Assembly (NCBI GenBank): GCA_002320595.1
Contig: DCKB01000066.1
Span: 1-12,389 of the forward strand
Origin: Christensenella sp. UBA1685
GTDB lineage: Bacteria > Bacillota > Clostridia > Christensenellales > CAG-138
Reading direction: 5' to 3'
DNA: 12,389 nucleotides
Under the pieces are notes generated by a model that worked only from the letters and a program-made list of their open reading frames with translations, did no database searches and was not told where the DNA came from. This document shows, one piece after another, positions 1 through 6,240 of this stretch. The position numbers and the translations under genes are program-made. The stretch's first letter is position 1. Each line of letters starts with the position of its first letter.

Positions 1-118
1 CTATACGCCCCGTCACAATGGCAAAGTAGAGCGCAGCCACCGTGAGGATCCGCGTCGCTTCTACGACTCCCATCGTTTCTACTCGCTTGCCGACTTCGAT
101 GCTCAGCTCGCTGTGCAT
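1..118 (-). CDS. N-terminal fragment of an unidentified membrane protein
   Basis: An ATG whose first base pairs with position 118 opens a frame that runs off the left edge of the window (39 codons visible). A GGAGG ribosome site lies at 126-130, seven bases upstream, which supports the start. The visible protein begins MHSELSIEVGKRVETMG and passes into a hydrophobic stretch (about residues 24-36, ILTVAALYFAIV), so an N-terminal membrane helix after a short charged cytoplasmic segment is likely. I do not recognise the family from this fragment. It is divergent from the zinc transporter operon and shares the roughly 160-bp intergenic region with it; I see no convincing -10/-35 pair for this strand. 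Confidence 0.6.
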   Translation of the reverse strand, partial: MHSELSIEVGKRVETMGVVEATRILTVAALYFAIVTGRI

Positions 119-224
119 CGAAGAGCCTCCAATAACCGTCCTATGCGCCCTTTACAGTATTGCTCGCCCAACCTTTTCCTTCGTTGCTATACCGTCCAAC
201 ATGTTTGACAAACCTACACGCGTG

Positions 225-253
225 TTGAAAACCCGCCGGGCTTGTGCTATGCT
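225..253 (+). promoter_or_regulatory. Sigma-A type promoter of the zinc transporter operon
   Basis: TTGAAA (225-230), a 17-base spacer and TATGCT (248-253) form a good vegetative promoter; TG at 245-246 gives an extended -10. The start would fall near 260, about 20 bases before the ATG at 282, leaving room for the ribosome site AAAGGAG (270-276). Three small perfect palindromes lie just upstream: AACATGTT (198-205), GTTTGACAAAC (203-213) and ACACGCGTGT (216-225, touching the -35). They are candidate sites for a metal-responsive repressor, but none matches a Zur or MntR box that I know. Confidence 0.7.
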
Positions 254-281
254 TGAATTTGAAACCCGGAAAGGAGCTATT

Positions 282-1280
282 ATGCAAAAGAAACGCCTGT
301 TTCAGAGCCTTGCGCTGTTCTTATCCCTCCTTCTTGCGCTCCCTGCGCTCGCCGGCTGCGGCGATGCGGCAGGCGGGCCGCCCAATGCGGATGGAGTAAC
401 CATCATCACTACGCTGTTCCCATTGTATGATTTTGCCCGCGCGCTTACGGCCGGTACGGATGCAAACGTTTCCCTTCTGCTGCCGCCCGGCGTAGAAAGC
501 CACTCGTTTGAGCCTTCTCCCGCAGATATTATCGCCATTCAAAAGGCAGACGTTTTTGCCTATACCGGAGAATATATGGAAACCTGGGCGCATGAGATCA
601 TTGACGGGTTGGACGGCACGCAGGGGACGACGGAAGACGGCACTTTTTTGACCATCGGCAGCCTCGTCGTCGCGGATTGTTCCCTTGGCATTCAGCTTGA
701 TGAAATCGAGGCGCATGCAGACGAGCAGCCGCATGAAGGCCACGGTCACGGCAATTACGACCCGCATATCTGGACCGACCCCACGCAGGCCGCCACCATG
801 GCCGGAACGCTCGCCGCAGCGCTTTCTGCCGCAGACCCGGAGCATGCGGAAATCTACCGCGCCAACTGTGAAGCCTATCAGGCGGAACTCGTGGAACTGG
901 ACGCGGACTTCATGGCACTTGTGAGCGGAGCCAAACGGCGCGAAATCTGCTTTGGGGGCCGGTTTGCGCTGCATTACTTTGCGAAGCGCTACGGCCTTTC
1001 CTATATTGCAGCCTACGATTCCTGCTCCTCTGAAACGGAACCTTCCGCAAAGGCTGTTGCAGAGATTACGGATGCGATCCTTGCGGACGGCATCCCCGTG
1101 ATCTATTATGAGGAGCTGGTGGATCCGAAAGTGTCGCGCTCCATTGCGGAGGATACAGGCTGTAAGATGCTGCTGCTCCACTCCTGCCATAATGTTTCCA
1201 AGGACGAGCTGGACGCGGGGGCAACCTACCTTTCCCTGATGCGCCAGAATCTTGAAAACCTGAAGGTTGGGCTATACTAA
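282..1280 (+). CDS. znuA: Zinc-type metal ABC transporter substrate-binding lipoprotein
   Basis: A 332-residue cluster A-I metal-binding protein that captures Zn2+ (less likely Mn2+) outside the membrane and delivers it to the ABC importer encoded next. The frame is open further upstream, but the ATG at 282 follows AAAGGAG and starts a lipoprotein signal peptide with lipobox LAGC (Cys26 lipidated). Family hallmarks are the metal-ligand histidines in SHSFEPSP (His74), DPHIWTDP (His162) and HYFAKRYG (His231), and the C-terminal LLLHSCHNVSKDEL...YLSLMRQNLENL. A His-rich loop (about residues 145-156, ending HEGHGHG) just before the second ligand is typical of zinc rather than manganese proteins. 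It is the first gene of a three-gene operon, with a 42-base gap to the ATPase. Function is secure; the metal is inferred. Confidence 0.93.
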   Translation: MQKKRLFQSLALFLSLLLALPALAGCGDAAGGPPNADGVTIITTLFPLYDFARALTAGTDANVSLLLPPGVESHSFEPSPADIIAIQKADVFAYTGEYMETWAHEIIDGLDGTQGTTEDGTFLTIGSLVVADCSLGIQLDEIEAHADEQPHEGHGHGNYDPHIWTDPTQAATMAGTLAAALSAADPEHAEIYRANCEAYQAELVELDADFMALVSGAKRREICFGGRFALHYFAKRYGLSYIAAYDSCSSETEPSAKAVAEITDAILADGIPVIYYEELVDPKVSRSIAEDTGCKMLLLHSCHNVSKDELDAGATYLSLMRQNLENLKVGLY

Positions 1281-1322
1281 AGAAAGCAATCCGTCGGCCG
1301 GGGCCGGTTTGAAAGAAGCGAA

Positions 1323-2099
1323 ATGGCTTTGAAAGAAAACGCAACAGAAAATGACATTCTGATCCGCTGTAAGGATCTTGTCCTTGGCTACGAAACGGGC
1401 GTGGTGCTTACGGGCGTAAGCTTCGCCGTGCACGCAGGGGATTATCTTTGCATTGTCGGCGAAAACGGCAGCGGCAAATCCACGCTCATCAAGGCGCTGT
1501 TGGGCCTTGTGCAGCCGCGCGGCGGAGAAATCGTTTTTTCCGGCGTATCCAGCCGGGAAATTGGCTACCTGCCCCAACAAACGGCGCTGCAAAAGGATTT
1601 TCCCGCAAGCGTATATGAGGTGGTGCTTTCCGGCTGTGCAAACGGCCTTGGCCGCGCTCCGTTTTATGGAAAAGCACAGCATGCGCGTGCGGCGGCAAAC
1701 CTTGCGCGGCTTGGCATCGCAGACCTTGCCAAAGCATCCTACCGAACGCTTTCCGGCGGCCAGCAGCAGCGCGTACTGCTTGCGCGCGCGCTCTGCGCAA
1801 CAACGAAGCTGCTTTTGCTCGATGAGCCCGTAGCTGCGCTCGACCCCATTGCCACCAACGATCTTTATGCGCTCATTCAGCGGCTGAACCGGGAAGAAGG
1901 GATCACCGTCCTCATGGTTTCGCATGACGTTAGTTGTGCGCTGCATGATGCAACACATGTGCTGCAGCTTTCCGAACGCGGCGTGGCGTTTTTCGGCACC
2001 GCAGCCGCTTACCGCAAAAGCCCCACCGGCGCGCGCTTTTTGCGCTGCGCCTGCGCAGATTATCCGCGCATCCAATTCGGCGTTTGGGAGGAGGAATGA
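1323..2099 (+). CDS. znuC: Metal ABC transporter ATP-binding protein
   Basis: A 258-residue cytoplasmic ATPase that powers metal import through the adjacent permease. All ABC motifs are visible: Walker A GENGSGKS (46-53), Q-loop in GYLPQQ (about 81-86), signature LSGGQ (143-147), Walker B LLLLDEP (163-169), D-loop about 172-174 and switch His201 in SHD. Length is normal for ZnuC/MntB-type ATPases. The C-terminal tail carries two Cys (CACADYP) of unknown meaning. The start is weakly supported by GAAAGAAG a few bases upstream. The stop lies 3 bases before the permease start, so the two are translationally linked. Confidence 0.93.
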   Translation: MALKENATENDILIRCKDLVLGYETGVVLTGVSFAVHAGDYLCIVGENGSGKSTLIKALLGLVQPRGGEIVFSGVSSREIGYLPQQTALQKDFPASVYEVVLSGCANGLGRAPFYGKAQHARAAANLARLGIADLAKASYRTLSGGQQQRVLLARALCATTKLLLLDEPVAALDPIATNDLYALIQRLNREEGITVLMVSHDVSCALHDATHVLQLSERGVAFFGTAAAYRKSPTGARFLRCACADYPRIQFGVWEEE

Positions 2100-2102
2100 C
2101 CC

Positions 2103-2921
2103 ATGTTTGCGCTGTTTGGCGAACTCTTCTCCTATTCCTTTCTGGTGCGGGCGCTCATCGTGGGCAGCCTTGTGGCGCTTTGCGCGGCGCTTCTTGGCGT
2201 AAGCCTTGTTTTAAAGCGGTATTCCATGATCGGCGACGGGCTTTCCCACGTAGGCTTCGGCGCGCTTTCCATTGCGATGGCGATGAACGCTGCGCCGCTT
2301 GCGGTTGCCATCCCGGTTGTGATCGTGGCCGCTTTCCTGCTGCTGCGCATCAGCCAGAACAGCCGCCTTGGCGGGGACAGCGCCATTGCGCTGATTTCCT
2401 CCGGAGCGCTTGCGGCAGGCGTGCTTGTAACCTCGCTCACAAGCGGGCTCAACGCGGATGTTTACAGCTATATGTTCGGCAGCATCCTTGCCATGAGCGA
2501 AGGGGACGTTTATCTTTCTCTCGCCCTTGCCGCTGTGGTCCTCGTGCTTTTCATCGTGTTTTATAACCGGATTTTCGCCATCACGTTTGACGAAAGCTTT
2601 GCCCGGGCAACAGGCACGCGCGTTTCGCGTTACAACATGCTGCTTGCCCTGCTCACAGCGCTCACGATCGTCATCGGCATGCGTATTATGGGCACCATGC
2701 TCATCTCCGGCCTCATCATCTTCCCTGCGCTTACCGCCATGCGCGTGTGCCGCTCGTTCCGGGGCGTTGTCGTTACCTCGGCTATCGTCAGCGTATTCTG
2801 CTTCTTTATGGGCATGACGCTCTCCTATGCGTTGGGAACGCCCGCAGGGGCGAGCATCGTTGCTGTTAATGCGCTGCTGTTCTGTGTGTTTGCGCTTGTG
2901 GGGAAGCTCGCGAAACGATAA
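2103..2921 (+). CDS. znuB: Metal ABC transporter permease
   Basis: A 272-residue multi-spanning inner-membrane permease of the ABC-3 family (ZnuB/MntC type), the channel through which zinc bound by the upstream lipoprotein enters the cell. Family features are an early YSFLVRALIVG helix, GVSLVLKRYSMIGDGLSHVGFGA (about residues 35-57, the conserved S-x-GDGLSH-x-GF segment), and later TFDESFARATG and MRIMGTMLISGLIIFPALTA. Hydrophobic segments suggest about seven to eight helices. The ATG at 2103 sits behind GGGAGGAGG, which overlaps the end of the ATPase gene. No clear terminator follows, so some readthrough into the lipoprotein remnant at 2995 is possible. Confidence 0.93.
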   Translation: MFALFGELFSYSFLVRALIVGSLVALCAALLGVSLVLKRYSMIGDGLSHVGFGALSIAMAMNAAPLAVAIPVVIVAAFLLLRISQNSRLGGDSAIALISSGALAAGVLVTSLTSGLNADVYSYMFGSILAMSEGDVYLSLALAAVVLVLFIVFYNRIFAITFDESFARATGTRVSRYNMLLALLTALTIVIGMRIMGTMLISGLIIFPALTAMRVCRSFRGVVVTSAIVSVFCFFMGMTLSYALGTPAGASIVAVNALLFCVFALVGKLAKR

Positions 2922-2994
2922 AGGCAAGGGCCTGCAACCTTTTCCTCCGCCGCGCCGTTTTATTGAATAAGAAACGACGATGCGGAGGTTTTTT

Positions 2995-3212
2995 ATGAAG
3001 CGTGCCCTCACCATGCTGCTTTCTCTGTGCGTGGCGCTGCTCCTGTTTGGCTGCGCAGGGAGCGAGGAACCTTCCGGTGAAGCCGGAAAACCGTCTTTCC
3101 ATGCGACGGCACGATCCTTGAGACCTATCCGGCACAGCTTGCGACAGTGTATTCCGTGTGTCCGCTGGATGAAAACGGGGAGAGTCCGGCGCGCTGTGGG
3201 ACTCCGGATTGA
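2995..3212 (+). pseudogene. Small lipoprotein gene, apparently frameshifted
   Basis: An ATG at 2995 behind GCGGAGG encodes MKRALTMLLSLCVALLLFGC, a clean lipoprotein signal with lipobox LFGC. After about 35 residues the reading frame becomes Arg/His-rich and non-protein-like, and would run on through a terminator hairpin to 3300. From about 3103 the other frame reads DGTILETYPAQLATVYSVC and ends at a TGA at 3210-3212. That looks like genuine coding sequence (the 'DGTIL' opening is common in small secreted domains). The simplest reading is a lipoprotein of about 70 residues with a one-base indel near 3080-3105. It is either a recent pseudogene or a sequencing or assembly error; the family is unknown. 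The ribosome site pairs with CCTCCGC at 2944-2950 (inverted repeat, 31-base loop). Confidence 0.5.
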
Positions 3213-3255
3213 GCCGGCGGGCGCTGCCGGGAAATGGCGCATCATAGAAAATCAA

Positions 3256-3290
3256 AACCACCAGCCATTTGTTGAGAATGGTTGGTGGTT
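3256..3290. terminator. Bidirectional hairpin between convergent genes
   Basis: Arms 3256-3269 and 3277-3290 (AACCACC...GGTGGTT) pair over 14 positions with one G/T wobble and a 7-base loop. Read leftward, it is followed by a T-rich run (TTTTGATTTTCT), so it best serves the acetyltransferase operon on the minus strand. On the plus strand the tail is only TTT, giving weaker termination of the lipoprotein remnant. Confidence 0.75.
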
Positions 3291-3308
3291 TGCATTATGA
3301 GGAAGGTT

Positions 3309-3857
3309 TCATTCCGCCTCATGGAGAACCGCTTCCAAATAGTATGCATTCGGCTCATCCTCCACAAGGCACGCGATGCGCACTGTTGCATCTCTGCATC
3401 CCATTTTCCTGTAAAATGCCACCGTTTCTTCGGTTGGGTTTGCGCAGATGTACAGCCGCTTCGCCCCTAACTGTTCCGCACCGGTACAGACCAACCGAAA
3501 GAGGTGCGCCCCAATCCCCTGCCGGCGCGCATTTCTTGTCACAAAAAGCTCCAGAAGGTTGTAATACGCACGCTCCGGCCCAAGCGGTTGTGTCTCCAGC
3601 AAGCTGAAGCCCAGCAATTTGCCCTTTTGAAACGCACCGAAAGCGAGCGCCCCTTCTGCGGTCAGCTTTCGCCTAAAATACGGCACAAGAAACGCTTTAT
3701 CCTCGTCCGACCAGTCGTTGACATACTTTTGCGGTTTCAGCGCCCATTTGCCGTTCTCCCATTTCCATACACGATCCGATTTCTGAAGCCGGTCAAACGT
3801 TTGGAACAGCTCTCTCGTGAATTCCTCACCCGCAATCCTCCGGTAAGAAATCTCCAT
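3309..3857 (-). CDS. GNAT-family N-acetyltransferase
   Basis: A 182-residue cytoplasmic protein of the GCN5-related acetyltransferase fold, which moves an acetyl group from acetyl-CoA to an amine; the substrate is unknown. The acetyl-CoA pyrophosphate loop is RRQGIG (111-116), preceded by the strand LLELFVTRNA and followed by helix HLFRLVC. ANPTEETVAFYRKMGC (about 139-154) is the usual C-terminal motif B region. The first 60 residues (Trp-rich WKWENGKWAL) are family-specific. The start is supported by AAGGAGAG five bases upstream. It is second in a two-gene operon after the YjdF-like protein, with a 35-base gap, and ends 19 bases before the shared terminator. Confidence 0.9.
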   Translation of the reverse strand: MEISYRRIAGEEFTRELFQTFDRLQKSDRVWKWENGKWALKPQKYVNDWSDEDKAFLVPYFRRKLTAEGALAFGAFQKGKLLGFSLLETQPLGPERAYYNLLELFVTRNARRQGIGAHLFRLVCTGAEQLGAKRLYICANPTEETVAFYRKMGCRDATVRIACLVEDEPNAYYLEAVLHEAE

Positions 3858-3892
3858 AACCGCTCTCCTTCCACGCCCAAGGCGCGCGTGTT

Positions 3893-4609
3893 TTATGCGT
3901 TTCCTTCCGGCAGGTTTTTCTCCTTCTCCCGTTTTTTCCTGCGTAAGAACAGCGCGCCGATCAGGCAGATCACAAGTGCGCCCGCCGCATCCACCATCAA
4001 ATCCTCCATGGTATCGCGGATTGCTTCATGCCCAACGAACTGCACACCCTGATCCGTGGCAAACTTCTGCATGTTCATGCCGAGCATTCCATCCACCACA
4101 AATTCATAGATCTCCCAAACCGCGCCGCAGGCCAAGGCAAAGCAGAATGCAAAAAACGCCACAAAGCCCGGCGAAAGCTGCATTGGCACGCTCTTTTCTT
4201 CATTGAGGATCGACACCAGCGAGAAGCCGAGCGCACCCAGCATTGCACCGCTGAAGGTATGCAAATAAATATCCCAGTTGGGGACGAGGTAGAAGAAGTC
4301 CCGCACTTCACCCAGGTAAATCGCGCAGTACAGAAAGACAAAGTACATGCAGCGCATATAGTTGGGTACTTCAATCGAAAGCTTTTTCTGGAAAAACGAA
4401 GGCAGGAACATCACCACAAGCCCGAGCATACATTGCAGAAGGCTCAGATAGTAATCGCTCTTTACTTTGGTATATGGTTCGTTTTCCGGCACAGTGGATG
4501 GCGCAGTGAAGATCATCACCGTCACATATACGATTGAACCAAGCAGCACCAAAAACAGGATTGTGCCAATGATCTTACTCCAATTCCACTTCTTATTGGT
4601 TTTTTTCAT
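3893..4609 (-). CDS. YjdF/DUF2238-like integral membrane protein
   Basis: A 238-residue membrane protein with about six hydrophobic segments (first at about residues 13-34) and a basic cytoplasmic tail (RRKKREKEKN). Conserved polar motifs sit in or beside helices: WDIYLHTFSGAMLGALGF, GAVWEIYEFVVDGMLG and DTMEDLMVDAAGAL. The HT/H...WEIxE...DTxxDLxxxxxG pattern is that of the YjdF (DUF2238) family of unknown function. The start is reasonably placed behind GAAGGGG. It has its own promoter (4651-4679) and precedes the acetyltransferase. Family assignment is from motif memory; the molecular role is unknown. Confidence 0.75.
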   Translation of the reverse strand: MKKTNKKWNWSKIIGTILFLVLLGSIVYVTVMIFTAPSTVPENEPYTKVKSDYYLSLLQCMLGLVVMFLPSFFQKKLSIEVPNYMRCMYFVFLYCAIYLGEVRDFFYLVPNWDIYLHTFSGAMLGALGFSLVSILNEEKSVPMQLSPGFVAFFAFCFALACGAVWEIYEFVVDGMLGMNMQKFATDQGVQFVGHEAIRDTMEDLMVDAAGALVICLIGALFLRRKKREKEKNLPEGNA

Positions 4610-4650
4610 TGTTTACCCCTTCATGTGGCTCTATTTCTTTTTATACTGTT

Positions 4651-4679
4651 ATTTTACGGTATCTTGCCGCCGCTGACAA
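4651..4679 (-). promoter_or_regulatory. Promoter of the YjdF-like/GNAT operon
   Basis: On the minus strand TTGTCA (4674-4679), a 17-base spacer and TAAAAT (4651-4656) give a strong consensus promoter, with a leader of about 35 bases to the ATG at 4609. It lies just past the terminator of the flavinylation operon, so the two units are separately transcribed. Confidence 0.75.
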
Positions 4680-4701
4680 GGGATTCCGCCGAGTATATAA
4701 A

Positions 4702-4732
4702 CATGGGCCCGGAGCGCTGCTCCAGGCCCATG
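4702..4732 (-). terminator. Terminator of the mgtE-apbE-flavinylation operon
   Basis: A 13-bp stem (4702-4714 with 4720-4732, one wobble, 5-base loop) built on CATGGGCC...GGCCCATG. On the minus strand it is followed by TTTATATA. It sits 31 bases past the stop of the FMN-binding protein gene, which fits a Rho-independent terminator. Confidence 0.85.
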
Positions 4733-4763
4733 CTGTTCTATTTTGCGTTGTTTCCCAATGGGA

Positions 4764-5303
4764 TTATGCAAGCCCTGCGATATAATCCGCTGCGATGTTC
4801 ACCGCATTGCATACTGCACCGGAGCTGATGGAAGCCGCCGTTACGGAATCCACCTCGCCGCCATCCTTCACAAGCGCAACCGGCGTTGCAAGGCCGGCAA
4901 ACTGGCTGGAAAAAGCGGTTTCCTTCACCTTCGCGCCAAGGCCCGCCGTTTCGGAAAAGCCGGATCCGCCGCACTGGATGCCCGTGAGTTCACCTTCCGC
5001 ATTCACGCCAACGGTAACCTCGATGGGGCCGCCAAAGCCGGTAACCGTGACCTGCGCAACATAGCCCACAGAGTTCCCGGATGCATCCACACCCTGATAA
5101 CAGTTGTCCACGGGCGCGCCCTCGGCAACCTCAACCTGCTCAAAGCGCTCAGCCGCCGGCAATACCGCAGCGCGCGCGGCTTCCGCGGCACGCGCAGCCT
5201 GCTCAGCGATCGGGCCTTTCGTCAGTGCGTTCGTCGTGCCGAGCGCGGCGCCCGCAACAAGCGCGATTACGCAGAGAATTACCCAAGCAGGAACCTTTTT
5301 CAT
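4764..5303 (-). CDS. Membrane-anchored FMN-binding protein (RnfG/PplA-like)
   Basis: A 179-residue protein with one N-terminal membrane helix (about 5-24; Cys11 is not in a lipobox) and an external FMN-binding domain (about 70-175). Proteins of this family carry FMN esterified to a Ser/Thr by ApbE and pass electrons at or outside the membrane. Motifs are SETAGLGAKVKETAF..QF (117-135) and the flavinylation motif VDSVTAASISS (151-161). The usual core is [ST]GA[ST]x[ST]; here it is TAASIS, with Ala156 replacing Gly, and Ser160 is the predicted acceptor. An upstream TTG (5312) is in frame, but ATG 5303 has GAGGG (5313-5317) at good spacing. It is last in the operon, 12 bases after the Gx-transporter gene, with apbE four genes' length upstream. 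The redox partner is not visible here. Confidence 0.85.
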   Translation of the reverse strand: MKKVPAWVILCVIALVAGAALGTTNALTKGPIAEQAARAAEAARAAVLPAAERFEQVEVAEGAPVDNCYQGVDASGNSVGYVAQVTVTGFGGPIEVTVGVNAEGELTGIQCGGSGFSETAGLGAKVKETAFSSQFAGLATPVALVKDGGEVDSVTAASISSGAVCNAVNIAADYIAGLA

Positions 5304-5315
5304 TGTTAACAACCC

Positions 5316-5801
5316 TCATTTCTTTTTGATATATCGCAATAGATACTTTGCCGCAACGCCCGTTACGAAGCCGGTCACAACGGCAGAAACCAAAAGGATC
5401 GGAAGATACGCCAGCACGGCGCGCGCCTGTACAAAAAGCGCAGCCACCGCGCATTGGCCAATGTTATGGAACGCAGCACCCGCGACGCTCACACCGATGA
5501 TGCTCACGTTGGGAACACGCGCCAAAAGCATCATCCCGCCGAGGCTCAAAGCCGCCCCCGCCGCGCTGTAGAGCATCGCTGCCGGCGAACCGAACAAAAA
5601 ACCGGAAAGCAATACCTTCAGCACCGCAAGCAGCACTGCGCTTTTTGCATCCATCAGGCATAGCGCATAAAGCAGCACTGTGTTGGAAAGGCCAAGCTTG
5701 ATGCCCGGGATGCCCACGACCGGCAGTAGGGATTCCACATAACCCAACACGAGCATTACGCCTGTCAGGAGCCCATAACGCGCGATTTTCCCGGCGCTCA
5801 T
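5316..5801 (-). CDS. Gx transporter family / Hpre_diP_synt_I membrane protein
   Basis: A 161-residue, very hydrophobic protein with about five membrane segments. The motifs LLPVVGIPGIKLGLSNT (about 25-41) and VAGAAFHNIGQC (about 106-117) are those of the family annotated 'Gx transporter' or 'heptaprenyl diphosphate synthase component I'. The latter name is historical: the protein has no prenyl synthase aspartate motif and resembles the small-molecule-binding subunits of ECF transporters. It overlaps the NusG-II gene by four bases (ATGA), showing tight coupling. Such pairs accompany ApbE and FMN-binding proteins in Firmicutes electron-transfer loci (compare EetB of the Listeria flavin-based extracellular electron transfer locus, from memory). 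The exact role is unproven. Confidence 0.85.
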   Translation of the reverse strand: MSAGKIARYGLLTGVMLVLGYVESLLPVVGIPGIKLGLSNTVLLYALCLMDAKSAVLLAVLKVLLSGFLFGSPAAMLYSAAGAALSLGGMMLLARVPNVSIIGVSVAGAAFHNIGQCAVAALFVQARAVLAYLPILLVSAVVTGFVTGVAAKYLLRYIKKK

Positions 5802-6163
5802 GGCGCGTCCTCCGCAACAAGCTCAATGGAAACGCCGTTTGGTAGGCAGACGATCCAGTTTTTCAGCGCCGCATGTGCCGCACTTTGCGGTGTTACATCC
5901 CCTTGCTGCACGCAGAGTTGATTATGGCAGCTCGCGCTTTGCATCCGCACGCCGCCTTTGAATATCTCCACCACATTCACCTTGCCATCTCCCTGATCTA
6001 TGGTAAGCGTCGCCGGTGTATCGAGCGGCAAGCGGGCATATTCCTCATCGTTCACATACACGACCGCATACCCCTCCACATCGGAAGGTGCGCGAAAGAG
6101 AAGCAGCAGGATGGCTGCAAGCGCCAACACCGTGCCGATGACGACGAGATCAATCCGTTTCAT
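5798..6163 (-). CDS. NusG domain II-containing membrane protein
   Basis: A 121-residue protein: an N-terminal membrane helix (about 5-23), then an external NusG-II-like beta domain. The signature is SASCHNQLCVQQG (77-88) and WIVCLPNGVSIEL (103-115), giving Cys79, Cys84 and Cys106. It has no transcription-factor NGN domain, so it is unrelated in role to NusG itself. It is consistently found beside Gx-transporter and FMN-binding proteins in Firmicutes (compare EetA, from memory) and is thought to help flavin-dependent electron transfer or flavin supply. No ribosome site precedes the ATG; a promoter -10 ends only six bases upstream, suggesting a leaderless transcript. The stop overlaps the next start. 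Confidence 0.85.
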   Translation of the reverse strand: MKRIDLVVIGTVLALAAILLLLFRAPSDVEGYAVVYVNDEEYARLPLDTPATLTIDQGDGKVNVVEIFKGGVRMQSASCHNQLCVQQGDVTPQSAAHAALKNWIVCLPNGVSIELVAEDAP

Positions 6164-6169
6164 TGAATT

Positions 6170-6198
6170 ATTGTATCATTTCCGCGGGTGTGCCGCAA
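6170..6198 (-). promoter_or_regulatory. Internal promoter for the NusG-II/Gx/FMN genes, possibly leaderless
   Basis: On the minus strand TTGCGG (6193-6198), a 17-base spacer and TACAAT (6170-6175), with TG giving an extended -10. The predicted start falls at or next to the ATG at 6163. It lies in the 77-base gap after apbE, which has no clear terminator, so the three genes could be expressed both with and apart from mgtE-apbE. Confidence 0.55.
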
Positions 6199-6240
6199 TA
6201 CACTGTCGAATTCTTATCAGGCTTATTTATTTTTACACAA

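Noticed and set aside
42..281. N-terminal 80-residue extension of the zinc-binding protein
   Set aside because: It has no ribosome site, overlaps the promoter, and would bury the lipoprotein signal peptide; ATG 282 has AAAGGAG and starts the signal peptide directly.
2211..3245. Long minus-strand open frame (344 codons) opposite the permease
   Set aside because: It is an antisense shadow: rich in His/Arg, no family likeness, and fully overlapping a clear permease gene.
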